Assembly: GCA_035493895.1 (NCBI GenBank)
Contig: DATJHM010000336.1
Coordinates: 1-23,897, forward strand
DNA length: 23,897 nucleotides
Reading direction: 5' to 3'
Source of the DNA: DATJHM01 sp035493895
GTDB lineage: Bacteria > Chloroflexota > Ktedonobacteria > Ktedonobacterales > Ktedonobacteraceae
Made by a program: the position numbers and the translations under genes. The notes under the pieces are model-generated. The model saw only the letters and a program-made list of their open reading frames with translations. It was not told the DNA's origin and searched no databases. Positions 8,444 through 16,117 of the stretch are shown one piece after another. The first letter of the stretch is position 1, and every line of letters starts with the position of its first letter.

Positions 8444-8902
8444 TTACTCTTCTTTTTCCGAATTGTCGTTAAATAAGAGATAGCCGTAGCCAAGTATACA
8501 ATAAACATAAATGCCACTATCGCGCAATTTACCGCGAATCCTATCAATATGTTTATCGATCATCATGCGCGTATGCTTATCTGTCGCACAATTGTAAACT
8601 ATGCGCGCTAATTCCTCATAGGTGAGAGGGAGACCGTGCCTTAAAGGGTAAAGCAATCGGTATTCGGTCTTTGTCAATTTGATTGTTACCCCTTGAATGA
8701 TGAGTGAGTGTTGAGGAGCGTCCCATTCAATGTCCTCGATTCTGGCATTACTAAAATAACAAGCCACGACAATACTCCTAATTGGTGTATGCATTGATGG
8801 TACAACTGCTGGGACACAAAGCTCTGGCGGTTGTACCATCAATACACACTGCCTATCAGTGTGATTCAGGTGATCCCGGTTCTCTTCCTCACGCAAGAGC
8901 AT
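8444..8902 (-). CDS. Stand-alone OmpR/PhoB-type winged-helix DNA-binding protein
   Basis: Up to 152 residues. The C-terminal 100 residues match the Trans_reg_C winged-helix fold of response regulators: an opening beta-strand pair, KLTKTEYRLLYPL, the YEELARIVYN helix, a DKHIDRIRGKLRD recognition helix and a GYGYLL wing hairpin. There is no receiver domain and no phospho-acceptor Asp. The start is uncertain. ATG codons at 8902, 8839 and 8794 all lack a convincing ribosome site, and a 14-bp inverted repeat overlaps the 8794 start. It probably regulates transcription, possibly its own or the downstream hsp70 operon, but no target is shown. AT-rich composition and similarity to the next minus-strand gene (9272-9643) suggest a small lineage-specific family. 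Confidence 0.75.
   Translation of the reverse strand: MLLREEENRDHLNHTDRQCVLMVQPPELCVPAVVPSMHTPIRSIVVACYFSNARIEDIEWDAPQHSLIIQGVTIKLTKTEYRLLYPLRHGLPLTYEELARIVYNCATDKHTRMMIDKHIDRIRGKLRDSGIYVYCILGYGYLLFNDNSEKEE
8793..8843. promoter_or_regulatory. 14-bp perfect inverted repeat at the regulator start
   Basis: ATTGATGGTACAAC (8793-8806) and GTTGTACCATCAAT (8830-8843) are exact reverse complements separated by 23 bases. The arms contain the possible ATG start codons at 8794 and 8839 of the winged-helix gene. They could be a two-site operator for autoregulation, or an RNA hairpin that hides a start codon. Confidence 0.6.
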
Positions 8903-8928
8903 CTTCTACATAGTATCACCCGAACACT

Positions 8929-8984
8929 GTACCTGCAATGGCAATCGAGCGGCATAGTACCTGCAATGGCAATCGAGCAGCATA
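8929..8984. repeat. 28-bp tandem direct repeat upstream of the regulator
   Basis: Two adjacent 28-base units (8929-8956 and 8957-8984) begin GTACCTGCAATGGCAATCGA and differ at one base. They lie in the upstream region of the winged-helix gene, so they may be iterated protein-binding sites, or a simple recent slippage duplication. The remainder of the gap 8985-9271 is AT-rich with a weak hairpin near 9081-9104 and no gene I can support. Confidence 0.85.
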
Positions 8985-9271
8985 GCCAACGACGCTCATT
9001 TATTGGTTGGTGAGTGCGAGACCTTTTATCGTTCATCTGGTGGTTTATTTGCACCTGTTTTGTATTTTCGCACCATGAAGCCTTTGCCTGAAGGCGAAAG
9101 CTTTCTTAACCTGGTCTGTGTCGATGCCCATAAATGCATTCTATAATGGGAACGCTAAAAAAGGGGTATAGATAGAACAGGTGAATATCTGGGTGCTATC
9201 AAGAATCTCTTGCTCACAATGGTGTGGAAGTTGGTGGGGAGTCCTCTTTTGCGTTTGTTGCGAGGTGAGCA

Positions 9272-9643
9272 CTAATGAAAATCGAGCGTATAGCCACAAT
9301 CGCTAACGCAGATGATGGTAATGCCGTGAATTTTTAGTTTCCCATTCGCGTTGCTTAAATGCTTCGTGACATGCCAACGTTTGGCCAGATTAGCGCAACG
9401 CTGTAGCTCCTCAAAGCTTACATACACTTTCGGCGCTTCTACTCCGCCGCTGCTCTGGTGTAAGGCAAACTGTAGAAGCCACTCAAAGTGATGTAGTAAA
9501 CGCATGCAAAGTGTGTATTCTGTTGGTGTGAGTCGAACTAATCTCCCATTAATCTGTAAATGGTGATATGCGTCGTTATGGTAAATAGTATGTCCTGCAA
9601 GGTGAGGGCCTTCACAGAGTTGATCAATGACTTTGGGGCTCAT
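9272..9643 (-). CDS. Small winged-helix protein, paralogue of the neighbouring regulator
   Basis: The product is 123 residues. RLTPTEYTLCMRLLHHF (from about residue 37), VSFEELQRCANLA and the closing VTKHLSNANGKLKIHGI...CGYTLDF layout match, in order, the TKTEYRLL, YEELARIV and DKHIDRIRGKL...GYGYLL elements of the preceding winged-helix gene. It is therefore a divergent Trans_reg_C-like domain without a receiver. The recognition helix is less basic, so DNA binding is probable but not certain. AGAGGA lies 13 bases upstream of the ATG, a little far. It is transcribed away from the FadR-type gene. Function unknown beyond likely regulation. Confidence 0.65.
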   Translation of the reverse strand: MSPKVIDQLCEGPHLAGHTIYHNDAYHHLQINGRLVRLTPTEYTLCMRLLHHFEWLLQFALHQSSGGVEAPKVYVSFEELQRCANLAKRWHVTKHLSNANGKLKIHGITIICVSDCGYTLDFH

Positions 9644-9958
9644 AGTTGCATTTATGTCCTCTGGAGCGTTTATTGCTGTTAATGTAGATTGGAAGGAAAT
9701 TCCTGTGCTTTATAAGTATATAAAGAGAACTCTCTGTTGGGGCAGAATTTTTCTGCTTATTTAGCGGCAAATTGAGGTTGACTCGATTTTGTGGAGCGCT
9801 CAAAGCAGGAAGCTGAGCTCATCCCTCTGCCTCTTATCTCTTATACTGAAGGTTGCTTGCCGTAATACCTCTGAGCGCTGATAGAACCCCTTGACAAAGA
9901 AAGAAATAGCAGGTACATTTTGGAAAAGTCATCTTACCAATTTTTGGAGAGAGAAAAA
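9644..9958. other. Divergent intergenic region
   Basis: This 315-base AT-rich gap separates the minus-strand winged-helix gene from the plus-strand FadR-type gene. It contains the promoter at 9891-9919. No further gene or repeat is visible. A TATAAGTATATAAAGAG stretch near 9711-9727 could hold a minus-strand promoter but has no paired -35 box I trust. Confidence 0.5.
9891..9919 (+). promoter_or_regulatory. Sigma70-type promoter of the FadR-type gene
   Basis: TTGACA (9891-9896), a 17-base spacer and TACATT (9914-9919) fit a housekeeping promoter. Predicted transcription starts near 9926, leaving a leader of about 33 bases before the GTG at 9959. This rules against the TTG at 9920 as the start codon. 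Confidence 0.7.
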
Positions 9959-10687
9959 GTGCCCGATGCTTCTTTTCAGCAGATGACGAAAACGGCGCTT
10001 GCAGAAGATATCGTTGCGCAGATCCTGGCACTGCTTCGTGAGAAGCAACTCCGCCCGGGCGATAAATTGCCGCCTGAGCGCATATTGGCTGCGACAATGC
10101 ATGTCAGCCGTCCATCATTACGCGAAGCCTTGCGTACGCTTTCGATTATAGGGGTGCTTGATTTGCGTCACGGTTCCGGTGCGTATATTACAACGTTGGA
10201 GCCTGCGCAACTTGTTCAACATCTCGACTTTGTGTTTGCATTGGATGACTCAACATACTTACAGCTTTTCGAGACCCGCAAGGTTATCGAGCCTGCAATT
10301 TGTCAACTTGCAGCACAACGCATTACCGATACAGAACTTGCTCAACTCGATGCATGCGTGGTGAATGCTCAGGAAGGTCTCAAAATCAGCCATGAATTGT
10401 ATTTTCAAGCTGATTTTGACTTACACGAAACGATTGCCGCAGCCTGCGGCAATTTCTTACTGCAACGCTTTATGCAGAGCATTCACAGTCTCGGAATGGC
10501 CAGTCGTCAACGCACCTCAGTATTACCTGGGATCGCAACGCAAACCTTGCAAGATCACCAACTCATTGTTCAGGCATTAAAACGTCATCACCCGGAAGAT
10601 GCCTATAAGGCAATGCTGAGCCATCTTGAACATATTGAGCAACGGCTGGTTGACGAGCAAAAAGAGTCCAGCCGGAAACCTCTCTAG
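9959..10687 (+). CDS. FadR-subfamily GntR transcriptional regulator
   Basis: The product is 242 residues from GTG 9959, with GGAGAG 8-9 bases upstream and a promoter ending at 9919. The N-terminal winged helix has the GntR pattern: LREKQLRPGDKLPPERILA, then SRPSLREALRTL, then GVLDLRHGSGAYI. The C-terminal all-helical FCD domain follows, with FETRKVIEPAICQLAA, FDLHETIAAACGN and a final RHHPEDAYKAMLSHLEHIE. His and Asp residues in the last two segments are those that usually bind a metal in FCD proteins. Regulators of this type sense small carboxylates, sugar acids or acyl-CoA and usually control adjacent catabolic or transport genes. Here no catabolic gene is adjacent; the APC permease and an enolase-superfamily relic lie 5-7 kb away. 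The ligand is unknown. Confidence 0.92.
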   Translation: MPDASFQQMTKTALAEDIVAQILALLREKQLRPGDKLPPERILAATMHVSRPSLREALRTLSIIGVLDLRHGSGAYITTLEPAQLVQHLDFVFALDDSTYLQLFETRKVIEPAICQLAAQRITDTELAQLDACVVNAQEGLKISHELYFQADFDLHETIAAACGNFLLQRFMQSIHSLGMASRQRTSVLPGIATQTLQDHQLIVQALKRHHPEDAYKAMLSHLEHIEQRLVDEQKESSRKPL

Positions 10688-10742
10688 TTTTCCCCCTGGA
10701 ATATACCGCCTTGCCATCCGAAAAAATTTTTATTTTCACACG

Positions 10743-11693
10743 TTACAGAAGCTCTTTCCTGCCCCAAACCCCTGATTTTCTCGCTGCTTCCTCTAATGCG
10801 AGCGCAAAATCCCAGACGTTCAGGAAACGCTGCTGCGGATCTTTTTCCAGCGCCTTCATCACAACCGCTTCTACTTCCGCAGGGAGAGAAACTCCTACCG
10901 CATGAAACGAGGGGGGGCGGGAGTTGCAATGTTGGAGCGCGATCTGCAATGGTGCACCGGAAAATGGACGGACTCCGCTCAACCACTCATAGGCGGTGAT
11001 CCCCAATGCATACTGGTCGCTAGCTACAGAAACCTTCTTCTGCAATTGCTCCGGTGCCATATAGGAAGCTGTACCGTTTATACTCGCTTCCTCTTCGACA
11101 TCCGCTTGATGGATCATGCGGGCATTCCCAAAGTCGCTCAACATGACTTGTCCATCTTCCATGACCAGCAGATTCTCTGGCTTGACATCCCGATGTACGA
11201 TACCACGCTCATGGATATAGTGTAGAGCGGATGCTACCTGCTTCACAACGCTCGCGACGGTGGGAAGCGGCAGTTGTGTGCCCGCCGGAACGTACTTGCG
11301 CATCGTACCACCGGAGGCATAATCCAGCACTAAAAATGGGGTATGGCCTTGTTCTTCATATGATCGTGCGGCTATAATATGTGGATGCCGCAGACGTACA
11401 TGCAACGCGGCTTCAGCTGCAAACTGTGCTCTTCGGGCGGAACCTACACCTGCATGCAACATTTTGAGGGCGACTCTTGCGCCAGAAATGCGATGCTCGC
11501 CCAGATAGACCTGAGCAAATCCTCCTGTACCAAGCAGCGTGAGCAAGCGATACTTTGCCAGACGGAAATCGCGGGCGTCTATTGCCTGAAACACGGACCT
11601 CTGTGCGCTCGTGTGCAGTGGGAAGATACTCTTAAAAGTACTATCATCCATGTTCATAGATGCCTCAACCGTTTCCATTTCCAGGGAAAGCAT
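10743..11693 (-). CDS. Soluble Hanks-type serine/threonine protein kinase
   Basis: The product is 316 residues. The start is supported by AGGAG 9 bases upstream of the ATG. All kinase motifs are present: glycine loop GTGGFAQV (55-62), Lys77 in VALK, Glu94 of helix C, catalytic HRDVKPEN (167-174), DFG (187-189), the activation segment ending APE (213-215) and the late Arg289. The kinase domain fills residues 45-300, with a 40-residue N-terminal extension and almost no tail. There is no transmembrane helix, PASTA or other sensor domain, so the enzyme is cytosolic and would need a partner for input. It is divergent from the XRE-NB-ARC-WD40 gene across about 510 bases, and convergent with the FadR-type gene. 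Shared control with the STAND protein is possible. Confidence 0.94.
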   Translation of the reverse strand: MLSLEMETVEASMNMDDSTFKSIFPLHTSAQRSVFQAIDARDFRLAKYRLLTLLGTGGFAQVYLGEHRISGARVALKMLHAGVGSARRAQFAAEAALHVRLRHPHIIAARSYEEQGHTPFLVLDYASGGTMRKYVPAGTQLPLPTVASVVKQVASALHYIHERGIVHRDVKPENLLVMEDGQVMLSDFGNARMIHQADVEEEASINGTASYMAPEQLQKKVSVASDQYALGITAYEWLSGVRPFSGAPLQIALQHCNSRPPSFHAVGVSLPAEVEAVVMKALEKDPQQRFLNVWDFALALEEAARKSGVWGRKELL

Positions 11694-12206
11694 GGTGCTC
11701 AGCTCCTTTTGTTTAACCTGTCATCAGCATGACTCAAGTACTGCTATTGATAAATTGAGAATCCACTTCTTTTTCCTTTTAGATGTTTTCCTTAGTGAGA
11801 GCGTATCGCAAGGGGAGGGAGTTTGTCACTTCCTTTTACTTCAATTTCTGTTTCAGGTTTCTCATTGTCATTTCTGCAAACGACTTCAGGTTGTTTGTGC
11901 AGGATCGCAAGATCTTGCACAAGCCGCAGGCACTGCTCGATTTCCTGTAGTCATACCATGGATGTCTCTGATATAATAAGGAGAAATCAGATGGTAGAGA
12001 GATGCCGTAATAGTTTGAGGGTATTGAACGAGGGTCTTCTGGAAAAGGTTTCGTTCAACACCCTGAAGCAGGTGATTTTTTTATCCCTGAAAGATAATCA
12101 CCTTCTCTATTGTAGATAGTCCTCCTTGGAATGTCACTTCACTTCACGTATGTTTTTGTTTCAGATCGGTTCATATTGCATTCGATAAGCACGTGTGGAG
12201 GGACAT
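11694..12206. other. Intergenic region between kinase and STAND gene
   Basis: About 510 bases between divergent genes. It contains a perfect 12-bp palindrome GCAAGATCTTGC (11907-11918), flanked by TGTGCA and TGCACA half-sites, that could be an operator. It also contains the small reading frame at 11991-12119. No further gene is supported. Confidence 0.5.
11991..12119 (+). CDS. Possible 42-residue peptide
   Basis: A perfect AAGGAG (11978-11983) lies 7 bases before the ATG, much better than most starts in this window. The frame encodes 42 residues beginning MVERCRNSLRVL and ending in a Leu-rich stretch. No family is recognised. The stretch also holds two inverted repeats, TTGAACGA/TCGTTCAA (about 12024-12058) and AGGTGATT/AATCACCT (about 12069-12102). 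A structured leader RNA or attenuator for the STAND gene, which starts 87 bases later, is therefore an equal alternative. Confidence 0.35.
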   Translation: MVERCRNSLRVLNEGLLEKVSFNTLKQVIFLSLKDNHLLYCR

Positions 12207-15200
12207 ATGAGAAGTTCATATCAGTATGAGGAAAGAGACTATACATTCGGTCGTACTTTCTTGACACTTCGGACGGCGATCGGTATGACACAAAGATCAT
12301 TGGCTGACCTGCTTGGGGTGAGCGATAGGACTGTGCATAACTGGGAAATTGGCGAGAGCTATCCTAAATCCGAACACCTGAAAAAATTCATTGCTCTCTG
12401 TATCCAATACCATCTCTTTCCTGCTGGTCATGAGCGTGAAAAGGCCAGGGAATTCTGGCACATAGCTCGTCAGAAAGTCCTCTTTGATGAAGAGTGGATG
12501 AGAGGTTTGCTGGGTGTGCCGGAGCTCGTAGGAACTGGGGCTGCCTCTTTTCAAGCGGTGTCCGCCAATAGAAATCTTTCCAGGGCATCCGCTTCCACGC
12601 AGGTTCTTCATGCTCCCACTGAACCTCGTGTTTCCTGGGATGAGGCACTTGATGTGAGTGCCTTCTATGGGCGCGAGACTGAGCTGGCGCAACTCGAACA
12701 GTGGATTGTACAGGACCGCTGTCGGATTGTCACTCTGCTGGGTATGGGGGGGATTGGCAAATCAGCCTTAACTGTCACGTTAATGCATATGGTGGCTGTA
12801 CACTTCGAGGTGGTCATCTGGCGCTCACTGCGCGATACGCCTTCTTGTCAAGAATTGCTGATTGATTGTCTACAGATCATTTCGCAGCAGATGGTGGCAG
12901 AGGTAGCGCTAAGCCAGGAACGACAGATCAGTCTTTTGCTCGAACAGTTACGTCAACACCGTGTGTTGATCATTCTGGATAATCTGGAAACACTTCTGCA
13001 AGAGGGTGAGTCCGAAGGTTGCTATCGTCCTGGCTATGAAGGATATGGGCTTTTTCTAGCACGGGTGGCTGAAACATCGCACCAGAGTTGCGTCCTCCTG
13101 ACCAGCCGGGAACAGCCCGTTGAGCTGGAGCCATTCATGGGCCGTCGCACGCCTGTGCGCTACGTGCGCTTGAGTGGTCTGGATACACCTGCTGCCATGA
13201 ACCTTTTACAGGAAAAAGAGGTGACCGGGACGGCAGAAGAGCAAATGCAATTGATAACTGTTTATTCAGGCAATCCATTGGCCCTGAAAATCGTTGCAGA
13301 AACGATCCGGAGACTCTTCCACGGTGAAACTGGTCAGTTTCTCGCGCGCGGCGAAGCGATCTTTAGCGGGATTCGTGAACTTCTTGCCCAGCAATTCATC
13401 CGGCTCTCCGAGCTTGAGCATACACTACTCCTCTGGCTAGCGGTTGCTCGTGAACCTATGACGCTTGATGACTTGCTGGTAGCATTGATTCCCCCCCTTC
13501 CCCAAATTCAGGTGCTTGATACCCTCGATGCATTGCGGCGGCGCTCTTTGATTGAGAGTGGGAAGGGCTATGCAACATTTACGCTTCAATCGGTCGTCAT
13601 GGATTATGTGACAACGGTCCTGATCAACGAGATCACGGCCGAGATTCAACAGGGCGGGCTTCATCGGCTGGTGCATCATGTGCTGGAGCAGTCTGGCGCG
13701 AAGGAATATGTGCGGCAGACTCAGGCGCGACTCATTGTCACCCCGATTCTTGAGCAGATGCGTCGCCTGTACCAGGGGCGATCTGAAGTAGAGGAACGGT
13801 TACTCTTATTGCTGGATCAACTGCGCGAACAGAGTGTTTATGCTCAAGGGTATGGTGCTGCAAATTTGGTTGCGCTATTGCGCCAATATCGCGGTCATCT
13901 GCGCGGCATTGATCTCTCGTGTCTCGTTGTGCGAGGCGCATATTTGCAAGGTATTGAGATGCAAAATGCTTCGCTTATGGAGTCCACGCTCCATGACACT
14001 GTTTTTACCGAAGCTTTTAATGCAATCTGGGCCGTGGCTGTCAGTCCCCAGGGGAAGTTTTGGGCGGCGGGCAGTAGTTTAGGTGAAGTGCGAGTATGGT
14101 GCGAGGAAGGTCACACTTTGCATCTGGTCTGGCAGGCGCATGCCGACACCGTGGAGCGAGCCCTGGCCTTCAGCCCGGACGAACGGCTCCTGGCCACAGG
14201 AAGCTGGGATGGGACGATTAAACTGTGGAATGTAGAGAGTGGCGCGTTGCTGTGGATAGGATGGCATACCGACATTGTCGAAAATCTGGTCTTTGCGCCC
14301 AATGGACAGATGATTGCCAGTTGTGCGGATGATGCAACCATACGACTCTGGGATGTGAAATCGGGCGCCAACGTCCAGACGATCACTGCCGAGTGCATCG
14401 TGTATGCGGTGGCCTGGAGTTGCGATGGCACTCATCTGGCCAGTAGCTACTCTGATGGACGTATTCAGGTATGGGAACTCCACGCAGCACAGCCAGCTAC
14501 CTGTGTGCAGACGCTCTCCGGGCATAGTAACTCGGTGCAGGGACTGGCCTTTGCCCCCGACGGTAGCCGACTGGCCAGCTCGAGTTGGGATGGGACGGTC
14601 AGAGTGTGGGACGTGGAAAGCGGGCGCTGTCTCCACAGGCTTGAGGGGCATACAGAGCGGGTGCAATGCCATGCGTGGAGCCCGGATGGACGCACGATAG
14701 CCAGCGCTGGCTTTGACCACACGATCCGGCTGTGGGATGCGGAGTCGGGCAACTGTCGGACAGTATTGCAGGGGCATACCGCTCCTGTGTATAGCATCGC
14801 CTTCATGCCAGATAGCAGCCGCTTGCTCAGTGGCAGTGAAGATAGGACTCTGCGCGTGTGGGACGTGGAGGGTGGGCAATGCGTACGCATCATCCAGGGC
14901 TACGCGGTCGCGCTCTACGACGTGGCGTGGAGTCCGAATGGGCAACGGCTGGCCAGTGTAGGAACCGATATGTTGGTGACGCTCTGGGATGTGGCCGGAG
15001 AGACGTTGCCCAGGGCGTTGCGTGGACATCGCTGGGTCGTGCATGGAGTCGCCTGGAGTCCCGATGGGCGACTGCTGGCTAGCGCCGGGTGGGACAATGC
15101 TCTTCGGCTCTGGGACCCGGCCACGAAAGCCAGTATGCAGATCCTTCATGATCCCGACTACTCCGACACGCAATTCATGGATGTGGCGTGGAGTCCCGAT

Positions 15201-15932
15201 GGGCACCTGCTAGCCAGTGGCACCTATAAGTATGGGGTGTATGTCTGGGATACGCTTGCTCTGAGCCGCCGCTGGGTTGGGCATGTTCATCTGACCTGGG
15301 TCCGTCGCGTGGCGTGGAGTCCCGATGGCACCCGTCTGGCAAGTTGTGGGGATGACGGGATCATCTGTCTGTGGCGAGCCACCGATGGTATGCTGCTCCA
15401 GACACTCCACGAGCACAGCGCCAAGGTCGCGACGGTGGCGTGGAGTCCCGATGGCACCTGGCTGGCAAGTGGGGGGGGAGGCAGAAGCAGCGGGGAATTG
15501 TTCCTCTGGCATACCGACAACGGGAAGCGCATACGCACCTTTGAAGGGCTACCCCATGAGGTCTCTGCCGTCGTCTGGAATAAGCTGGGGGATCAGTTGG
15601 TGAGTGGAGATAGCGATGGGAACCTGCGTTGGTGGGAGGTGCAGAGTGGGAAATGCCTGGCCATGCGCAAGGCGCATCAAGGAGCTGTCCACGCACTTAA
15701 GATCAGCCCCGATGGTCGCCTGTTGTCCAGTTGTAGTGAGGATGGTTCTATCAAGGTGTGGGATTTACAGAGTATTGAGCCGGTGCGGACGCTGCAACGC
15801 GATCGACCATACGAACGGCTGAATATCACCAGAACGCAAGGACTCACGCCGGCCCAGAAAGCCATGCTCTTTGCGCTGGGGGCTTTTGAGGAGGACGGGG
15901 ACGCTCCGCCGCGACAAGCTGAATTGAGATGA
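12207..15932 (+). CDS. STAND protein: XRE-type HTH, NB-ARC ATPase, 14 WD40 repeats
   Basis: The product is 1241 residues from the ATG at 12207; GGAGGG sits 4-5 bases upstream, better than the in-frame GTG at 12195. Order of domains: a Cro/XRE-type helix-turn-helix (about 10-70, MTQRSLADLLGVSDRTVHNW); an NB-ARC NTPase with Walker A GMGGIGKS (179-186), Walker B LIILDNLE (254-261), sensor-type LLTSREQP (297-304) and a GNPLALK motif (355-361); a helical winged-helix-like arm; a short pentapeptide-like stretch (about 560-597); and 14 WD40 repeats (about 604-1205), enough for two seven-bladed propellers. In this class the repeats sense a ligand and the NTPase switches by oligomerising. The HTH suggests a DNA or promoter output, as in MalT/AfsR-like regulators. 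The ligand is unknown. An anti-phage role is conceivable but no effector enzyme domain is seen. Confidence 0.93.
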   Translation: MRSSYQYEERDYTFGRTFLTLRTAIGMTQRSLADLLGVSDRTVHNWEIGESYPKSEHLKKFIALCIQYHLFPAGHEREKAREFWHIARQKVLFDEEWMRGLLGVPELVGTGAASFQAVSANRNLSRASASTQVLHAPTEPRVSWDEALDVSAFYGRETELAQLEQWIVQDRCRIVTLLGMGGIGKSALTVTLMHMVAVHFEVVIWRSLRDTPSCQELLIDCLQIISQQMVAEVALSQERQISLLLEQLRQHRVLIILDNLETLLQEGESEGCYRPGYEGYGLFLARVAETSHQSCVLLTSREQPVELEPFMGRRTPVRYVRLSGLDTPAAMNLLQEKEVTGTAEEQMQLITVYSGNPLALKIVAETIRRLFHGETGQFLARGEAIFSGIRELLAQQFIRLSELEHTLLLWLAVAREPMTLDDLLVALIPPLPQIQVLDTLDALRRRSLIESGKGYATFTLQSVVMDYVTTVLINEITAEIQQGGLHRLVHHVLEQSGAKEYVRQTQARLIVTPILEQMRRLYQGRSEVEERLLLLLDQLREQSVYAQGYGAANLVALLRQYRGHLRGIDLSCLVVRGAYLQGIEMQNASLMESTLHDTVFTEAFNAIWAVAVSPQGKFWAAGSSLGEVRVWCEEGHTLHLVWQAHADTVERALAFSPDERLLATGSWDGTIKLWNVESGALLWIGWHTDIVENLVFAPNGQMIASCADDATIRLWDVKSGANVQTITAECIVYAVAWSCDGTHLASSYSDGRIQVWELHAAQPATCVQTLSGHSNSVQGLAFAPDGSRLASSSWDGTVRVWDVESGRCLHRLEGHTERVQCHAWSPDGRTIASAGFDHTIRLWDAESGNCRTVLQGHTAPVYSIAFMPDSSRLLSGSEDRTLRVWDVEGGQCVRIIQGYAVALYDVAWSPNGQRLASVGTDMLVTLWDVAGETLPRALRGHRWVVHGVAWSPDGRLLASAGWDNALRLWDPATKASMQILHDPDYSDTQFMDVAWSPDGHLLASGTYKYGVYVWDTLALSRRWVGHVHLTWVRRVAWSPDGTRLASCGDDGIICLWRATDGMLLQTLHEHSAKVATVAWSPDGTWLASGGGGRSSGELFLWHTDNGKRIRTFEGLPHEVSAVVWNKLGDQLVSGDSDGNLRWWEVQSGKCLAMRKAHQGAVHALKISPDGRLLSSCSEDGSIKVWDLQSIEPVRTLQRDRPYERLNITRTQGLTPAQKAMLFALGAFEEDGDAPPRQAELR

Positions 15933-16117
15933 TGAATGCCAGTGAGAGCGAAAGGAGCAGTCAATGTCGCGCGAGGAGCATGGAAAAGGTCCTCGTTCTG
16001 AGGAGGTGCTCCAGTGATTCAGGTATCGGTAGGTTGTCCCAGGTAGTTTTGATGAAGACATCATCCCAGGTCGGTCTGGGTCATCGTTGCAATCGAACGT
16101 GCGAAGAGAGGAGAGTT

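Noticed and set aside
14079..15206. Long minus-strand open frame (375 codons) opposite the WD40 repeats
   Set aside because: Its own repeats mirror the repetitive WD40 codons; the plus-strand protein is clearly real.
15929..16117. N-terminal extension of the permease overlapping the STAND stop codon
   Set aside because: The extension is not membrane-like, and the ATG at 16118 has a ribosome site. A small CCCAG/CTGGG hairpin at about 16066-16081 is the only structure seen in this gap.
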